In this document: positions 17,601 to 26,534 of the stretch, one piece after another | Layout of the letters: every line of letters begins with the position of its first letter | Position numbering within the stretch: position 1 is the stretch's first letter | Assembly (NCBI RefSeq): GCF_003944795.1 | Contig: NZ_RWBG01000001.1 | Location: 868,001-932,000 of the forward strand | Direction of reading: 5' to 3' | Source: Mangrovimonas spongiae | GTDB lineage: Bacteria > Bacteroidota > Bacteroidia > Flavobacteriales > Flavobacteriaceae | DNA: 64,000 nt | Translations under genes and position numbers: made by a program | Notes under the pieces: model-generated | What the model saw: the letters and a program-made list of their open reading frames with translations, nothing else | Told to the model about the DNA's origin: nothing | Database searches by the model: none

Positions 17601-20600
17601 AAAGCTCCAAGTCTCATCTTGGCCGGGTTGTAATTTGTCTCTAAAGGTTGTGGTTTCAATCTCTAAATCGGTTTTAGGGTAAGGAACAGCAATCATTTTA
17701 ACCCCAGAACCAAAACTATTAGCAAAAGCATAGCTGTAATGTACAGCAAAACCACCTAAATCATTTTTAGTAACAGGAACAGAAATGGTTTTTTTCTGGT
17801 TGTTGATTGTAATGATTTCAGTTTTTACAAGACGTTTATCTTTTTCAACAGCCAGTGTTACAATCATATTTTTAGCGGAAGACCCTAAAGTTATTTGTAC
17901 TCTGTCGTTGGGGCGATAGCTTGATGTATCGGTTGTAATACTGAATAATTGATTATCGGCTAAGGTTTTGTCTTTAGCGCTATAAAGTGTTGTTCTAGTT
18001 TGGTCTTTTACGGGCTGTCCAAATTTGTCCTTCGTTTCCAATGTGATAAGATATTCGCCAGATGCCCATTTTTTAATGTTGCCTAACAAAAGCTCTTTAG
18101 AGCTTTCAGTATTGAAAGGTTTTTCAAACACCAACTCACCTTTTTTCCAGTTTTTTGAATCACTTTCATTGGTGTAAGCTTCGTTTGGGAATTTTTCCAA
18201 AAACTCATTTTTGGCAATTTCTTGATAATCTGGAGCGTCCCAAGGTCGTGGTCTAAGTACACGTTTTGGGGCGTTTAGTTTGTATATTTTTATGGTTCCA
18301 GTGGCTGGGACAAACTCGCCATTTAGGTTTTTTGTGTCAATGGTGAGCTTGTGGTTTTTATTGGTTTTATCTAAAACACTTTCAATAATTATTTGAGCTG
18401 TCAAAGCGTGATAGCCAACATTAATAACGGTTGTGCTACTTCTAGTCTCACCGTTAATATCGGTAACATCTGCTGTGACTTCATATTGAAATGTAGGTAG
18501 GTTTTCTTTGTTCACACTTTGGTCTGGAAGTGCCAGGAAGGTAATGTCAAATTCTCCTTTGTCATTGGTTGTGGTTTCGCCATGAGTAATTTCTTGAGGC
18601 TCACTATTAAACCAAGGTCTCGACCAATAATACCATCTTGGAAATTGCACCTTTCTGTGTACACGATAGACCACTTTGGCGTTGGAAATATTACTTCCCG
18701 CATAAGCTTTTGCAGTTCCGTTTACTGTGACAGAATCGTTGACTTTAAACGTCTCGCTTACAGGATTGAAATTGGTCTCGAATTTTGGGCGTTTGTATTC
18801 TTCAACAGAGATGTTAGTATAAGTATATTCGCCACAAAACATATCCAAACTATAACTTCCAGTTAGGCCGTTATTTGGTAAAATGAATTCTCCTGAAACC
18901 GAACCATAATCGTTGGTTTTTAAAAGTAGTTCGTTAACTACTTCACCATTAACATTTTTGAGTCTGATTTTGGCGGCTTGTCCTGCGTTAATTTTGGTCG
19001 TTCCGTTTTTTATAATAGTGTTTATTCCTTTGAAATACACCGTTTGCCCAGGTCTGTATATGCTTCTATCGGTAAATAAAAAACCTCTATATTGTGTTTC
19101 GTTTTCTTGGTTTTGGTTACGGTAGTTATACAAATAATACTCTCCAAAATCAGCTGTATCATTGTTGAAGCTTACATTAATATTAACGTTTCTTAACCGC
19201 TCATTGTCTTGTTTACTTCTACTAAAAAAACCTTGAGGATCTGTAGTGTAAGTTTCGTTGAAGGTAGTTTTATTATAGTTTTTTTGATACGTTAATACTA
19301 TTTTAGCACCACTAATAGGTTGTCCATTATTACGGTTAATAATTTGAAAACGATATTGAGAATCATCGGTTAATTCTATAATAGCAAGATTGGTTACTTG
19401 AATAGTTTTTGCGGCAAAAGTTTGTTCGGTGTTATTTACGTTGGCTGTAATAATGTAATGTCCATTATCGAGTTTAGGTATACTAACTTCGGTAGTGTGA
19501 AGTTGGTAATCGTTTTCGTTTTTTAATTTATTTGTAAATTGTTTATTCGTCGACAACTTGTTGATAAACTGTTGCTTTTTATCTTCTCGGTAAATTTTAT
19601 TAAAAGCCTTTATTTGCGAATACGATGCGTTGTAGATTTTAAAATTTAAAGCATTTAAATTTTTATAACGTACTAAAACTTTACTAAATGTATTTATTGG
19701 AAGTTGTGTTTCTGTGGTTATTTGAAGCTGCTCGTTAAGAATTTGCTCTTTAAGGACTTCTAATTTTTTTGCTGCCCGACTTTTAGGGAAAGCAAAAATG
19801 TAATTGTTGCAAATCGCCAAGGCTTCCTTTAACTTCCATCTATTGTCTTCGTTTATTTTTGCATTATAAGTATGTCCTTGTTGCTGTAAGATTTTAGCTT
19901 TTTCAAAAGCATAAAAACCAGAAATAGCTTGTCCTTTGTATTTTTCTATACTTTGATTAAGTGTTTTTAAAAATAGCGCATCTTTATTAGGGAATGTACT
20001 ATTGCCATAAACAAAGTTTAAACGTTCAATATCAACTTCGACTAGGGCTTCTAGCAACTGTTTCTTTACATGAAATATGGTAAGATTCTGATATAACTTC
20101 AAGGCATTAAGTTGAAGAGATGTAGAATCTTTTGATGTTATATTTAACGTTGAAAACTCACTAGCTGTAGCTAAAAACTCAGGGTTGTCAATTTCAAATT
20201 TGTAAGCAGGTTTGCTTATGTTGTTCTCATCGGTTTTGTAAAATGATAGCGCGTTGTGTGCTAAAATATCATAGAGTGTAGGTCTGAGTTTTTTAGAGCC
20301 TTCAGCTGTTGTAAGAATACTTTTAAAATCATCTACAGCTATGTTTTGTAAAAGCTTGTAATCGCTTAATGAGTTTTGGTAATGGCAATGAATTTCCTCA
20401 AACAACGTTTGTAAATCCCAAGTTCTAAAATCGGAAGTGTCCATTTTTTCAGAAGTTTTAGTACGGTCGTAAAACCTCCATCTGTTCTGCTGAAAATATT
20501 GCCAATATAAGGTAGCCAACATATTTTCTAAAACCGATTTTGTAGGAGTCGAGTTACTAGATATTTCAGTTTTAAAGTCATTAATAATGTTGAGTTGTGC

Positions 20601-20837
20601 TTCTTCTTCAAGGATTAAAGCATATTTACTTTTAAACAATAAAGTTTTTATTTGCTGTGGTTTATTATCCTCTTTTTTGGCTTGATTTTCAATTTGCTTT
20701 ACAATTTTTAAAGCCGATTTTGGTAAACCTTTGTTGTCAAAACTTTCAACTTGTTTCCAAAGCGATTGGTAATTGTCTTGAGCTTGAGAAGTGTGAGCAA
20801 AAAGTATAATCATTAAAAGTGTTGTAAGATGCTTCAT
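14604..20837 (-). CDS. Alpha-2-macroglobulin-like protein with TonB plug-like insert
   Basis: A 2077-residue exported protein; the start at ATG 20837 gives the signal peptide MKHLTTLLMIILFAHTSQA. The family is shown by the MG2-type DRSIYRPGQTVYFKG segment, the FTTPEALTQWKLQLLGHT region and the thioester-type site DCNEQ at C1520, followed by alpha-helical toroid repeats. Bacterial members are thought to trap proteases. Residues about 1183-1273 instead look like a TonB-receptor plug: ALIVIDG, NDI, VLKGATGATLYGSQGANG and LIITTK match the SusC plug in this same window almost word for word. Two further oddities are short in-frame inserts, LPAGRQ near residue 1905 and TSSAVETS near 1650. The gene stands alone between a terminator and a divergent TPR gene. 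Confidence 0.92.
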   Translation of the reverse strand: MKHLTTLLMIILFAHTSQAQDNYQSLWKQVESFDNKGLPKSALKIVKQIENQAKKEDNKPQQIKTLLFKSKYALILEEEAQLNIINDFKTEISSNSTPTKSVLENMLATLYWQYFQQNRWRFYDRTKTSEKMDTSDFRTWDLQTLFEEIHCHYQNSLSDYKLLQNIAVDDFKSILTTAEGSKKLRPTLYDILAHNALSFYKTDENNISKPAYKFEIDNPEFLATASEFSTLNITSKDSTSLQLNALKLYQNLTIFHVKKQLLEALVEVDIERLNFVYGNSTFPNKDALFLKTLNQSIEKYKGQAISGFYAFEKAKILQQQGHTYNAKINEDNRWKLKEALAICNNYIFAFPKSRAAKKLEVLKEQILNEQLQITTETQLPINTFSKVLVRYKNLNALNFKIYNASYSQIKAFNKIYREDKKQQFINKLSTNKQFTNKLKNENDYQLHTTEVSIPKLDNGHYIITANVNNTEQTFAAKTIQVTNLAIIELTDDSQYRFQIINRNNGQPISGAKIVLTYQKNYNKTTFNETYTTDPQGFFSRSKQDNERLRNVNINVSFNNDTADFGEYYLYNYRNQNQENETQYRGFLFTDRSIYRPGQTVYFKGINTIIKNGTTKINAGQAAKIRLKNVNGEVVNELLLKTNDYGSVSGEFILPNNGLTGSYSLDMFCGEYTYTNISVEEYKRPKFETNFNPVSETFKVNDSVTVNGTAKAYAGSNISNAKVVYRVHRKVQFPRWYYWSRPWFNSEPQEITHGETTTNDKGEFDITFLALPDQSVNKENLPTFQYEVTADVTDINGETRSSTTVINVGYHALTAQIIIESVLDKTNKNHKLTIDTKNLNGEFVPATGTIKIYKLNAPKRVLRPRPWDAPDYQEIAKNEFLEKFPNEAYTNESDSKNWKKGELVFEKPFNTESSKELLLGNIKKWASGEYLITLETKDKFGQPVKDQTRTTLYSAKDKTLADNQLFSITTDTSSYRPNDRVQITLGSSAKNMIVTLAVEKDKRLVKTEIITINNQKKTISVPVTKNDLGGFAVHYSYAFANSFGSGVKMIAVPYPKTDLEIETTTFRDKLQPGQDETWSFKIKGPKGEQVSAELLASMYDMSLDQFKPHSWNFTPLQQPIYNSYLRKNARLSFAINGFRVYNQNRFYANYPLQEYDELNWFGLHLGNRYQMLRGKVSGIAINEMVAEDAEMDEVVTTSFGVAKNTKITFRGNRSISGKNKALIVIDGRIASEEEFQNLSSNDILKTDVLKGATGATLYGSQGANGVLIITTKKADLSSVKIRKNLQETAFFYPQLQTDKDGNVSFSFTTPEALTQWKLQLLGHTKTLESTVTRLETVTQKELMVIPNAPRFLRHGDKIVISIKIANLSNKDLSGQAQLQLLDAVTGKEVTSTLLTSLPFDNMIPNKHRNFSVKQNGNTQIAWSLSIPENINAVQYKIIAKAGDFSDGEQNALPVLSNRMLVTETLPMWIKSNETRTFTLDKLQNNTSSTLKHHKLTLEMTSNPAWYAIQALPYLMEYPYDCNEQTFSRYYANALASNIANSNPRIQEVFNQWASQEALISNLEKNEDLKNILIQETPWLRDAQSETEQKKRIALLFDLNKMNNELQNALRKLKQNQMDNGAWPWFNGGRPNRFITQHIITGFGHLKHLNVTSSAVETSLINKAISYLDSKFIEEYNNLKKHNKNVDLSKDHLSYTQLHYLYMRSFFPEVKQSNEVQEISAYYLSQIQKYWLKRSLYSKGLMALITHRMNDNKTAESILKSLNENSITNDELGMYWKDNTASWHWYQAPIETQALMIEVFSEVGTVFQSDTKNLETIDNLKIWLLKNKQTNKWETTKATIDAVYALLLQGSDWLSVTEAVDVQVGGKQIDPSKLDNVKVEAGTGYFKTAWDASEITPEMANVTLTKTLPAGRQEGGGIAWGGLYWQYFEDLDNITSAKTPLSLKKKLFKKTNTNTGEVITEITPETLLEVGDLVRVRIELRSDRDMEFIHMKDMRASGLEPVNVLSQYKWQDGLGYYESTKDASTNFFFDYLPKGVYVFEYDLRVNNAGNMSNGITTLQSMYAPEFSSHSEGVRISVKN
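15104..15124. repeat. Repeat-like insert coding for LPAGRQ inside the macroglobulin gene
   Basis: CCTGCCTGCCGGCTGGCAAGG is locally GC-rich in an AT-rich gene and holds a GCCGGC core with near-palindromic flanks. Read in frame it gives LPAGRQ, a peptide that turns up in many Bacteroidota proteins where an intergenic repeat has entered a coding region. It sits between TLTKT and EGGGIAWGG, which join smoothly without it. Confidence 0.6.
15868..15893. repeat. Repeat-like insert coding for TSSAVETS inside the macroglobulin gene
   Basis: GTCTCGACTGCGCTCGACGT is GC-rich, with inverted CGACTGCG/CGCTCG character, and matches the wording of a common flavobacterial intergenic repeat (CGACTGCGCTC...GTGACA). 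In frame it reads TSSAVETS between HLNV and LINKAISYLD. It is the second repeat-like insert in the same gene. Confidence 0.5.
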
Positions 20838-20977
20838 AGTTCCTATTTTCTTCAAAACTACTTTCAAAATGTATTCCAAAATAGGGATAATAGTGTAAAA
20901 TGTAGTTTTGAATGAGTAAAGTTAGCCAAATTTTAAGTAATCTTGACAAAGCAATTTTTTAATTTCTACAGTTTGAT

Positions 20978-21715
20978 ATGCTTCGGTTAGTTATCTTTTT
21001 TTTGTGTACTATTTCAGCTTTTGGACAATCTGAAGTAGAGAATATATCAAGTTTAATAGCCCAAAAAAAATATTACGCAGCAAAAGAACAAGCCAAAACA
21101 TATATAGAGTCCCAGCCAGAAAGTTTAAAGTTACAAGAACTTTTAGGAGATGCTTACAGTCATTTAAAAGAATGGGATCATGCTATTAACATTTATAAAA
21201 ACTTGGTTGAATTACAGCCACAAAACGCCAATTATCATTATAAATATGGTGGTGCGTTAGGTATGAAAGCTAAAACGGTTAGTAAATTACAGGCCTTAAT
21301 GATGATTAATGATGTTGAGCTAGCTTTCTTAAAGGCAATACAACTCAACCCCAGTCATATTAACGCACATTGGGCTTTGGTACATTACTATTTGTATGTT
21401 CCAGGAATTGTAGGAGGAAGCAACAAGAAAGCCTTGAATTACGCTAAAAAATTGCAAGCTTTATCCGTTGTTGATGGTTTTCTAGCTTTAGGACAAGTGT
21501 CTGAATACAAAAAAGACTTTAAAACTGCTGAAACTAATTACAAACACGCCATTACTATTGGTGGTAGCAAAACCTGTTACATGCATTTGGTAGACTTATA
21601 TATAACTTTTGAAAAATACCAAATGGCTGTCAATACTCTACAAGAAGCCTACAAAAAGTTAGGAGACGATAGCCTTTTGGAGCGCATTTCTGAAATAGAA
21701 ACGAAAATAGATTAA
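20978..21715 (+). CDS. Exported TPR-repeat protein
   Basis: A 245-residue protein with a signal peptide (MLRLVIFFLCTISAFGQ) and several tetratricopeptide repeats, for example LGDAYSHLKEWDHAINIYKNLVELQP and LAFLKAIQLNPSHINAHWALVHYY. TPRs mediate protein contacts, here in the periplasm. The gene lies divergent from the macroglobulin gene with 140 bases between the starts, but no joint role can be shown. Confidence 0.85.
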   Translation: MLRLVIFFLCTISAFGQSEVENISSLIAQKKYYAAKEQAKTYIESQPESLKLQELLGDAYSHLKEWDHAINIYKNLVELQPQNANYHYKYGGALGMKAKTVSKLQALMMINDVELAFLKAIQLNPSHINAHWALVHYYLYVPGIVGGSNKKALNYAKKLQALSVVDGFLALGQVSEYKKDFKTAETNYKHAITIGGSKTCYMHLVDLYITFEKYQMAVNTLQEAYKKLGDDSLLERISEIETKID

Positions 21716-21750
21716 GACTTTCTATGCTTCATGCTTCCAAGAAAAACCTA

Positions 21751-21758
21751 TATCTTTG
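21751..21758 (+). promoter_or_regulatory. -7 promoter box for mpl
   Basis: TATCTTTGAG matches TAnnTTTG and lies 20 bases before the ATG at 21779. It falls inside the longer frame beginning at 21731, which supports the later start for Mpl. Confidence 0.5.
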
Positions 21759-21778
21759 AGGTTTCAATCGCAAGTTTT

Positions 21779-23131
21779 ATGAATGTACATTTTATCGCTA
21801 TTGGTGGTGCAGCTATGCATAATTTAGCCATAGCATTGCACAATAAAGGATATCAAGTAACTGGTAGTGACGACACGATTTTCGATCCGTCAAAATCACG
21901 ATTAGAAGCCAAAGAGTTGCTACCAAAAGCGTTTGGATGGTTTCCTGAGAAAATTAACAAAACCCTTGATGCCATTGTATTAGGAATGCATGCCAAGGCA
22001 GATAACCCCGAGCTGTTAAAAGCCCAAGAATTAGGATTAAAAATCTATAGTTATCCCGAGTTTTTATACGAACAATCTAAAGATAAAACACGTGTAGTTA
22101 TTGGCGGAAGTCATGGTAAAACTACCATAACATCTATGATTTTACATGTGATGAACTATCATGATCGCGATGTCGATTTTATGGTTGGCGCACAGCTAGA
22201 AGGGTTTGATGTGATGGTGAAACTCACCGAAGACAACGATTTTATTGTTTTGGAAGGCGATGAATATTTAAGTTCTCCCATAGACAGACGTCCCAAATTT
22301 CATTTGTACAAACCCAATATCGCTTTATTGAGTGGTATTGCTTGGGATCATATTAATGTATTTCCAACTTATGAAAACTATGTGGAGCAATTCAAAATTT
22401 TTGTTGATAGCATTGTACAAGGCGGTAGTATTAACTTTAATGAAGAAGATGATGAGGTGAAACGCGTTGTAGAAGCTAGCGAAAACCCGATACGAAAAAT
22501 AGGGTATCACACTCCAGAATATACTATTGAAAATGGCGAAACACTTTTAGACACGCCAGAAGGGCCAATGCCTATTGAAATTTTTGGCGCTCATAATTTA
22601 AATAATTTGGCTGGCGCTAAATGGATTTGCCAACATATGGGTATTGATGAGGATGATTTTTACGAAGCCATTGCCACTTTTAAAGGTGCAAGCAAACGCT
22701 TGGAAAAAATAGCCGATAGCGAAACTAGTGTAGCTTACAAAGATTTTGCGCATTCACCAAGTAAAGTAAAAGCAACTACCAAAGCTTTAAAAGAGCAATA
22801 CCCTAACCGAACTTTGGTAGCCTGTTTAGAATTACATACTTATAGTAGTTTAAATGCCGGGTTTTTAAAAGAATATAAAGGCGCTTTAGATGCTGCCGAT
22901 GTTGCCGTAGTGTTTTACTCACCACACGCTGTTGAGATTAAAAAACTTGATGCTATTACTCACGAGCAAATAGCCCAAGCTTTTGAGCGAGATGATTTAA
23001 TTATTTATACCAATCCAAGCGATTTTAAAGATTACTTATTTTCCCAAGATTTTAACAACAAGGCTTTGTTGCTAATGAGTTCTGGAAATTATGGTGGTTT
23101 GGATTTTAAAGAGGTAAAAGAATTGGTTTAA
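21779..23131 (+). CDS. mpl: UDP-N-acetylmuramate:L-alanyl-gamma-D-glutamyl-meso-diaminopimelate ligase
   Basis: A 450-residue Mur-ligase family enzyme that reattaches recycled murein tripeptide to UDP-MurNAc. The start MNVHFIAIGGAAMHNLA carries the nucleotide-binding Gly motif. GGSHGKTTITSMI is the ATP P-loop, and FAHSPSKVKAT with LELHTYSSLN mark Mpl rather than MurC. The ATG at 21779 aligns with family starts and follows a promoter box; the upstream ATG at 21731 would add 16 unrelated residues. Presence indicates peptidoglycan recycling and meso-DAP murein. Confidence 0.95.
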   Translation: MNVHFIAIGGAAMHNLAIALHNKGYQVTGSDDTIFDPSKSRLEAKELLPKAFGWFPEKINKTLDAIVLGMHAKADNPELLKAQELGLKIYSYPEFLYEQSKDKTRVVIGGSHGKTTITSMILHVMNYHDRDVDFMVGAQLEGFDVMVKLTEDNDFIVLEGDEYLSSPIDRRPKFHLYKPNIALLSGIAWDHINVFPTYENYVEQFKIFVDSIVQGGSINFNEEDDEVKRVVEASENPIRKIGYHTPEYTIENGETLLDTPEGPMPIEIFGAHNLNNLAGAKWICQHMGIDEDDFYEAIATFKGASKRLEKIADSETSVAYKDFAHSPSKVKATTKALKEQYPNRTLVACLELHTYSSLNAGFLKEYKGALDAADVAVVFYSPHAVEIKKLDAITHEQIAQAFERDDLIIYTNPSDFKDYLFSQDFNNKALLLMSSGNYGGLDFKEVKELV

Positions 23132-23173
23132 TGACCTTTGTCACTCTGAATTATGTTTCTCGTTCAAGATGGT

Positions 23174-23764
23174 TTATAAAAAAATCTTGCTCAAAAACGT
23201 TTCAATACTTTTTTGTGAATGCCTTTTAAGCGCTTTTGTAGCCAGCTCAAAATCCTCTTTATTTCGATTTTGCGAGAGTTTAAATTTACCTTCCCAATGT
23301 GTTATAGTTATTTCAAACCCAATTACGTAAGGCAAGTAAGCTTCCATTTTTGGGTTGCCGGCTTTTAAAACATAAGCATTTTCTGGTTCAAGAAATGCTG
23401 TCATGCTAATCATACTTTGCTTTACGGTTTCAACATTATCAATTTTAGAAACCGTACCTTTTAAATGCACTTTTACATAGTTCCAGGTGGGAAGCTGTTC
23501 GGTTTTGTATATGCTGGGTGAAATGTAACATTGTGGACCAGAAAAAATAATGGTAACTGCTTGGTTATCTTGTAATAATTCGGCGTGTGGATTAAATTTA
23601 TCTAAATGACCAATAAGTTTATCATTACTATAAATAAGTGGTAAATGTGTAATAATAGGATTACTATTTTTTACCGAAATAACTGTAGCTAGAGGAAACG
23701 CTTGCATCACGGCTATCATGTGTGCTTTGTTGTTATCTTGATGAATTTTAGGTGGGTACGCCAA
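23174..23764 (-). CDS. PaiB-like FMN-binding protein
   Basis: A 196-residue protein of the PaiB family (split-barrel, FMN-binding negative regulator type). The family pattern is visible: YPPKIHQDN at the start, HLPL, GHLDKFNPHAELL, VTIIFSGPQCYISPSIY, then PTWNYVKVHLKG and a C-terminal KLSQNR motif. I chose the TTG at 23764, because homology begins at AYPPK; starting further upstream would run into the radC promoter and overlap radC. PaiB is named after repression of protease genes in Bacillus, but in most genomes its role is open. Confidence 0.85.
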   Translation of the reverse strand: MAYPPKIHQDNNKAHMIAVMQAFPLATVISVKNSNPIITHLPLIYSNDKLIGHLDKFNPHAELLQDNQAVTIIFSGPQCYISPSIYKTEQLPTWNYVKVHLKGTVSKIDNVETVKQSMISMTAFLEPENAYVLKAGNPKMEAYLPYVIGFEITITHWEGKFKLSQNRNKEDFELATKALKRHSQKSIETFLSKIFL

Positions 23765-23817
23765 TTTAGAATGTCCTGTAAGTTGATTTATAAAAATACA
23801 ATATTTATATTTATAAA

Positions 23818-24516
23818 ATGACCGATAAATCAAGTTCGTTTTCTATAAAACATTGGAATCAAGATGACCAACCAAGAGAAAAACTCCGCGATAAAGGCAA
23901 AGCTGTATTAAGCGATGCCGAGTTGATAGCTATTCTTATAAGTTCAGGAAGTCGAGAAGAAAGTGCTGTCGAGCTTTGTAAACGTATTTTAGCGAGTGTA
24001 GATAATAACTTAAATGAATTAGGGAAACTCTCCTTAAAACAATTAATGGCATTTAAAGGAATAGGTGAAGCTAAGGCTATAAGTATTGCTGCAGCTATGG
24101 AGTTAGGTAGGCGACGTAGAGGAGAGGAAGCTTTGGAACGAAAAAAAATAACTTCCAGTATTTCGGTTTTTGAATTAATGCAACCTATTATAGGCGAATT
24201 ACCACACGAAGAGTTTTGGATTGTATATTTAAACAATTCTAATAAAGTTTTACAAAAGCTTCAATTAAGTAAAGGTGGTATTACGGGAACTTTGGTTGAT
24301 GTACGTTTGGTAATGAAAACGGCTTTGGAATGTGGTGCTACAGCGGTGATTTTAGTTCATAATCATCCATCGGGAACGTTAAAGCCGAGTGAAGCCGATA
24401 AACAAATCACCCAAAAATTAAAGCAGGCAGGACAAAGTTTGGATATAAAAGTCTTGGATCATCTTATCGTAACCGAAAATGCTTACTTTAGCTTTGCCGA
24501 TGAAGGTATTATGTAA
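23818..24516 (+). CDS. radC: RadC/JAB-domain protein
   Basis: A 232-residue RadC. An N-terminal helix-hairpin-helix region (LMAFKGIGEAKAISIAAAMELGRR) precedes the JAB/MPN metalloprotease-like domain with the metal motif HNHPSGTLKPSEAD and the family ending VLDHLIV. Named for DNA repair, its actual function is uncertain. It is divergent from the paiB-like gene and nine bases ahead of the deacetylase-like gene. Confidence 0.95.
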   Translation: MTDKSSSFSIKHWNQDDQPREKLRDKGKAVLSDAELIAILISSGSREESAVELCKRILASVDNNLNELGKLSLKQLMAFKGIGEAKAISIAAAMELGRRRRGEEALERKKITSSISVFELMQPIIGELPHEEFWIVYLNNSNKVLQKLQLSKGGITGTLVDVRLVMKTALECGATAVILVHNHPSGTLKPSEADKQITQKLKQAGQSLDIKVLDHLIVTENAYFSFADEGIM

Positions 24517-24524
24517 ATTATTTT

Positions 24525-25826
24525 ATGCTATTAGTTTATACCCATAAAATTACGCCGCGATTAACCTATGCGTTTAAGCATATTTGTACACGAATTTTAG
24601 GTATTCCTGTAAATTTCACGACCAAAGTAGAAGAGTTTATTGCACACGATAGTATAAAAATGTCTTACACGAAACAGTCACTAAGTAGTGAGGTTTTTGT
24701 AAGAAGCCATGAGTTATTATTTGAGCAAGGATTATCCGATTTAGATATTCACGTTCAAAAATGGGACGATACTAAAGGCTTTTTTTCTACATCAGAAAAG
24801 AGTACTTTACCTTTTGATGTTTTTGCAGCAACGTTTTACTTATTAAGTCGTTACGAAGAGTATTTGCCGCATGTAAAAGACGATTATGGGCGTTTTACAG
24901 CCACAGAAAGTATGGCATTTAAGCACGATTTTTTACATCAGCCTGTTATTGATATTTGGGCTTACAAACTAAAAACCGTCTTGCAAAAGCAGTTTCCAGA
25001 GTTTCAATTTCCAGAAAGGAGCTATACCGTGAAACCTATAATAGATGTTCCTTCACCTTACGATTTTAAACAAAAAGGCCTGCTTAGAACTATAGGAGGA
25101 ATTTTAAAAGATGTGGTAAATTTAAAGTTTAAAAAATTATACTTAAGATTTTTAGTACTGTTTGGTTTACGTCATGATCCTTTCGATACTTATAAGTACA
25201 TTCTTAATAAACAAAAACAGTATAACTTTAAGTTTCAATTTTTCTTTTTAATTGGTGATTATTCAACTTTTGACAAAGGTGTTAGCGCACAAAAAAAGCA
25301 ATATATTTCATTAATAAAACATGTAGCAGATTATTGCCATGTAGGCTTAAAAGCTTCGTATTTTGCTTTAGAGAATAGTACTATTCTTAAAAAAGAAAAA
25401 AAGCGAATGGAATCTATATTAAATACCTCATTATCGGCTTCTAGACAATCGTTTTCAAAACTTAATTTACCCGAAGCTTATCGTAATTTGGTTGATTTAG
25501 AAATTTTTGAGGATTATACTATGGGCTATGTTAATCATTTAGGTTTTCGTGCAGGAACATGTACGCCATTCTTTTTTTACGACTTAGATTATGAAATACA
25601 AACGCCATTAAAGGTTCATCCTTACCATTTAATGGACTATGCGTTATTAAAAACGCACTCGCAATTAGATAAGAAAAAAGCCGTTAATGAGTTGATTCAT
25701 GAAATTAAAGCGGTAAATGGTGAGTTTGCTCCAGTGTTTCATAATTATACCTTTAGCGAAATAGAACGTTGGCAAGGATTTAAAGAACTTTTTAATTTAA
25801 TGTTAGATTCTACATATGAAGCTTAA
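24525..25826 (+). CDS. Polysaccharide deacetylase-like protein, active-site motifs degraded
   Basis: A 433-residue protein matching the Bacteroidota group with an N-terminal DUF7033-like domain (about residues 1-150, FDVFAATFYLLSRYEEYLPH) and a C-terminal NodB-like barrel (EDYTMGYVNHLGFRAGTCTPF). Family members I recall carry DxD, GLHPSY and SRQHF motifs. Here these read IIDVPSP, GLKASY and SRQSF, so both histidines and one aspartate appear replaced. It may be non-catalytic or use a different mechanism. Its stop overlaps the next gene by 11 bases. Confidence 0.82.
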   Translation: MLLVYTHKITPRLTYAFKHICTRILGIPVNFTTKVEEFIAHDSIKMSYTKQSLSSEVFVRSHELLFEQGLSDLDIHVQKWDDTKGFFSTSEKSTLPFDVFAATFYLLSRYEEYLPHVKDDYGRFTATESMAFKHDFLHQPVIDIWAYKLKTVLQKQFPEFQFPERSYTVKPIIDVPSPYDFKQKGLLRTIGGILKDVVNLKFKKLYLRFLVLFGLRHDPFDTYKYILNKQKQYNFKFQFFFLIGDYSTFDKGVSAQKKQYISLIKHVADYCHVGLKASYFALENSTILKKEKKRMESILNTSLSASRQSFSKLNLPEAYRNLVDLEIFEDYTMGYVNHLGFRAGTCTPFFFYDLDYEIQTPLKVHPYHLMDYALLKTHSQLDKKKAVNELIHEIKAVNGEFAPVFHNYTFSEIERWQGFKELFNLMLDSTYEA

Positions 25827-26505
25827 CGGAATAACAGATATCTTTTTTGATTTAGACCATACACTTTGGGATTTTGATAAAAACTCAAAGCTAACTTTTG
25901 ATAAAATATTTAAAATAAATGATATTGAAATAGATTTAGATGAGTTTGTCTCTGTATACGAACCCATAAATTTTCAATATTGGAAACTATACCGTGAAGA
26001 AAAAATTGATAAGAAAAACCTTAGATTTAATAGATTACATGACACGTTTTCTATGCTAAAATTAGAAGTACATGAAACCACAATAAATAAACTTTCAGAC
26101 GATTATATTACTTATCTATCTACTTATAACCATCTTTTTAGCAATGCTGTAGATATATTGCACTATTTGTCAAATGATTATACATTGCATATAATTACCA
26201 ATGGTTTTAATCAAGTACAGCGAAAAAAATTAGTCAATTCTAAAATTGATGTTTTCTTTAAATCGGTAACCGATTCTGAATCAGTTGGGGTAAAGAAACC
26301 AAACTCGAAAATTTTTAATCATGCTATAACAGCAGCAAATACATCAGCAGAGCAAAGTATTATGATAGGTGATAATTTGGAAGCCGATATTTATGGCGCA
26401 TTAGATGTTGGTATTGATGCTATTTTCTATAATTTAAATAATACTCCTGTAGATAATAGTATTAAACAGATTAAGGATTTACAAGAGCTAGAAAACTACT
26501 TATAA
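25816..26505 (+). CDS. HAD-family nucleotidase, YjjG-like
   Basis: A 229-residue HAD hydrolase. Motif I FFDLDHTLWDF is typical of YjjG-type non-canonical pyrimidine nucleotidases; motif II is IITNG, with KKPNSKIF providing the lysine and MIGDNLEADI the acidic motif. It would dephosphorylate nucleoside monophosphates, including damaged ones. It overlaps the preceding gene by 11 bases. Confidence 0.92.
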   Translation: MKLNGITDIFFDLDHTLWDFDKNSKLTFDKIFKINDIEIDLDEFVSVYEPINFQYWKLYREEKIDKKNLRFNRLHDTFSMLKLEVHETTINKLSDDYITYLSTYNHLFSNAVDILHYLSNDYTLHIITNGFNQVQRKKLVNSKIDVFFKSVTDSESVGVKKPNSKIFNHAITAANTSAEQSIMIGDNLEADIYGALDVGIDAIFYNLNNTPVDNSIKQIKDLQELENYL

Positions 26506-26534
26506 ATATTATATTTACAATTAAAATATTAAAC

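Noticed and set aside
14604-20837. The macroglobulin as two genes joined by error at the plug-like region
   Set aside because: Both flanks of the insert belong to the same macroglobulin chain and the frame is open throughout.
23132-23173. Repeat element between mpl and the paiB-like gene
   Set aside because: GTCACTCTGAATTATG is reminiscent of a dispersed repeat, but too short and degenerate to call.
23859-24236. Minus-strand open frame inside radC
   Set aside because: It is a frame shadow of a clear RadC protein, without promoter or family features.
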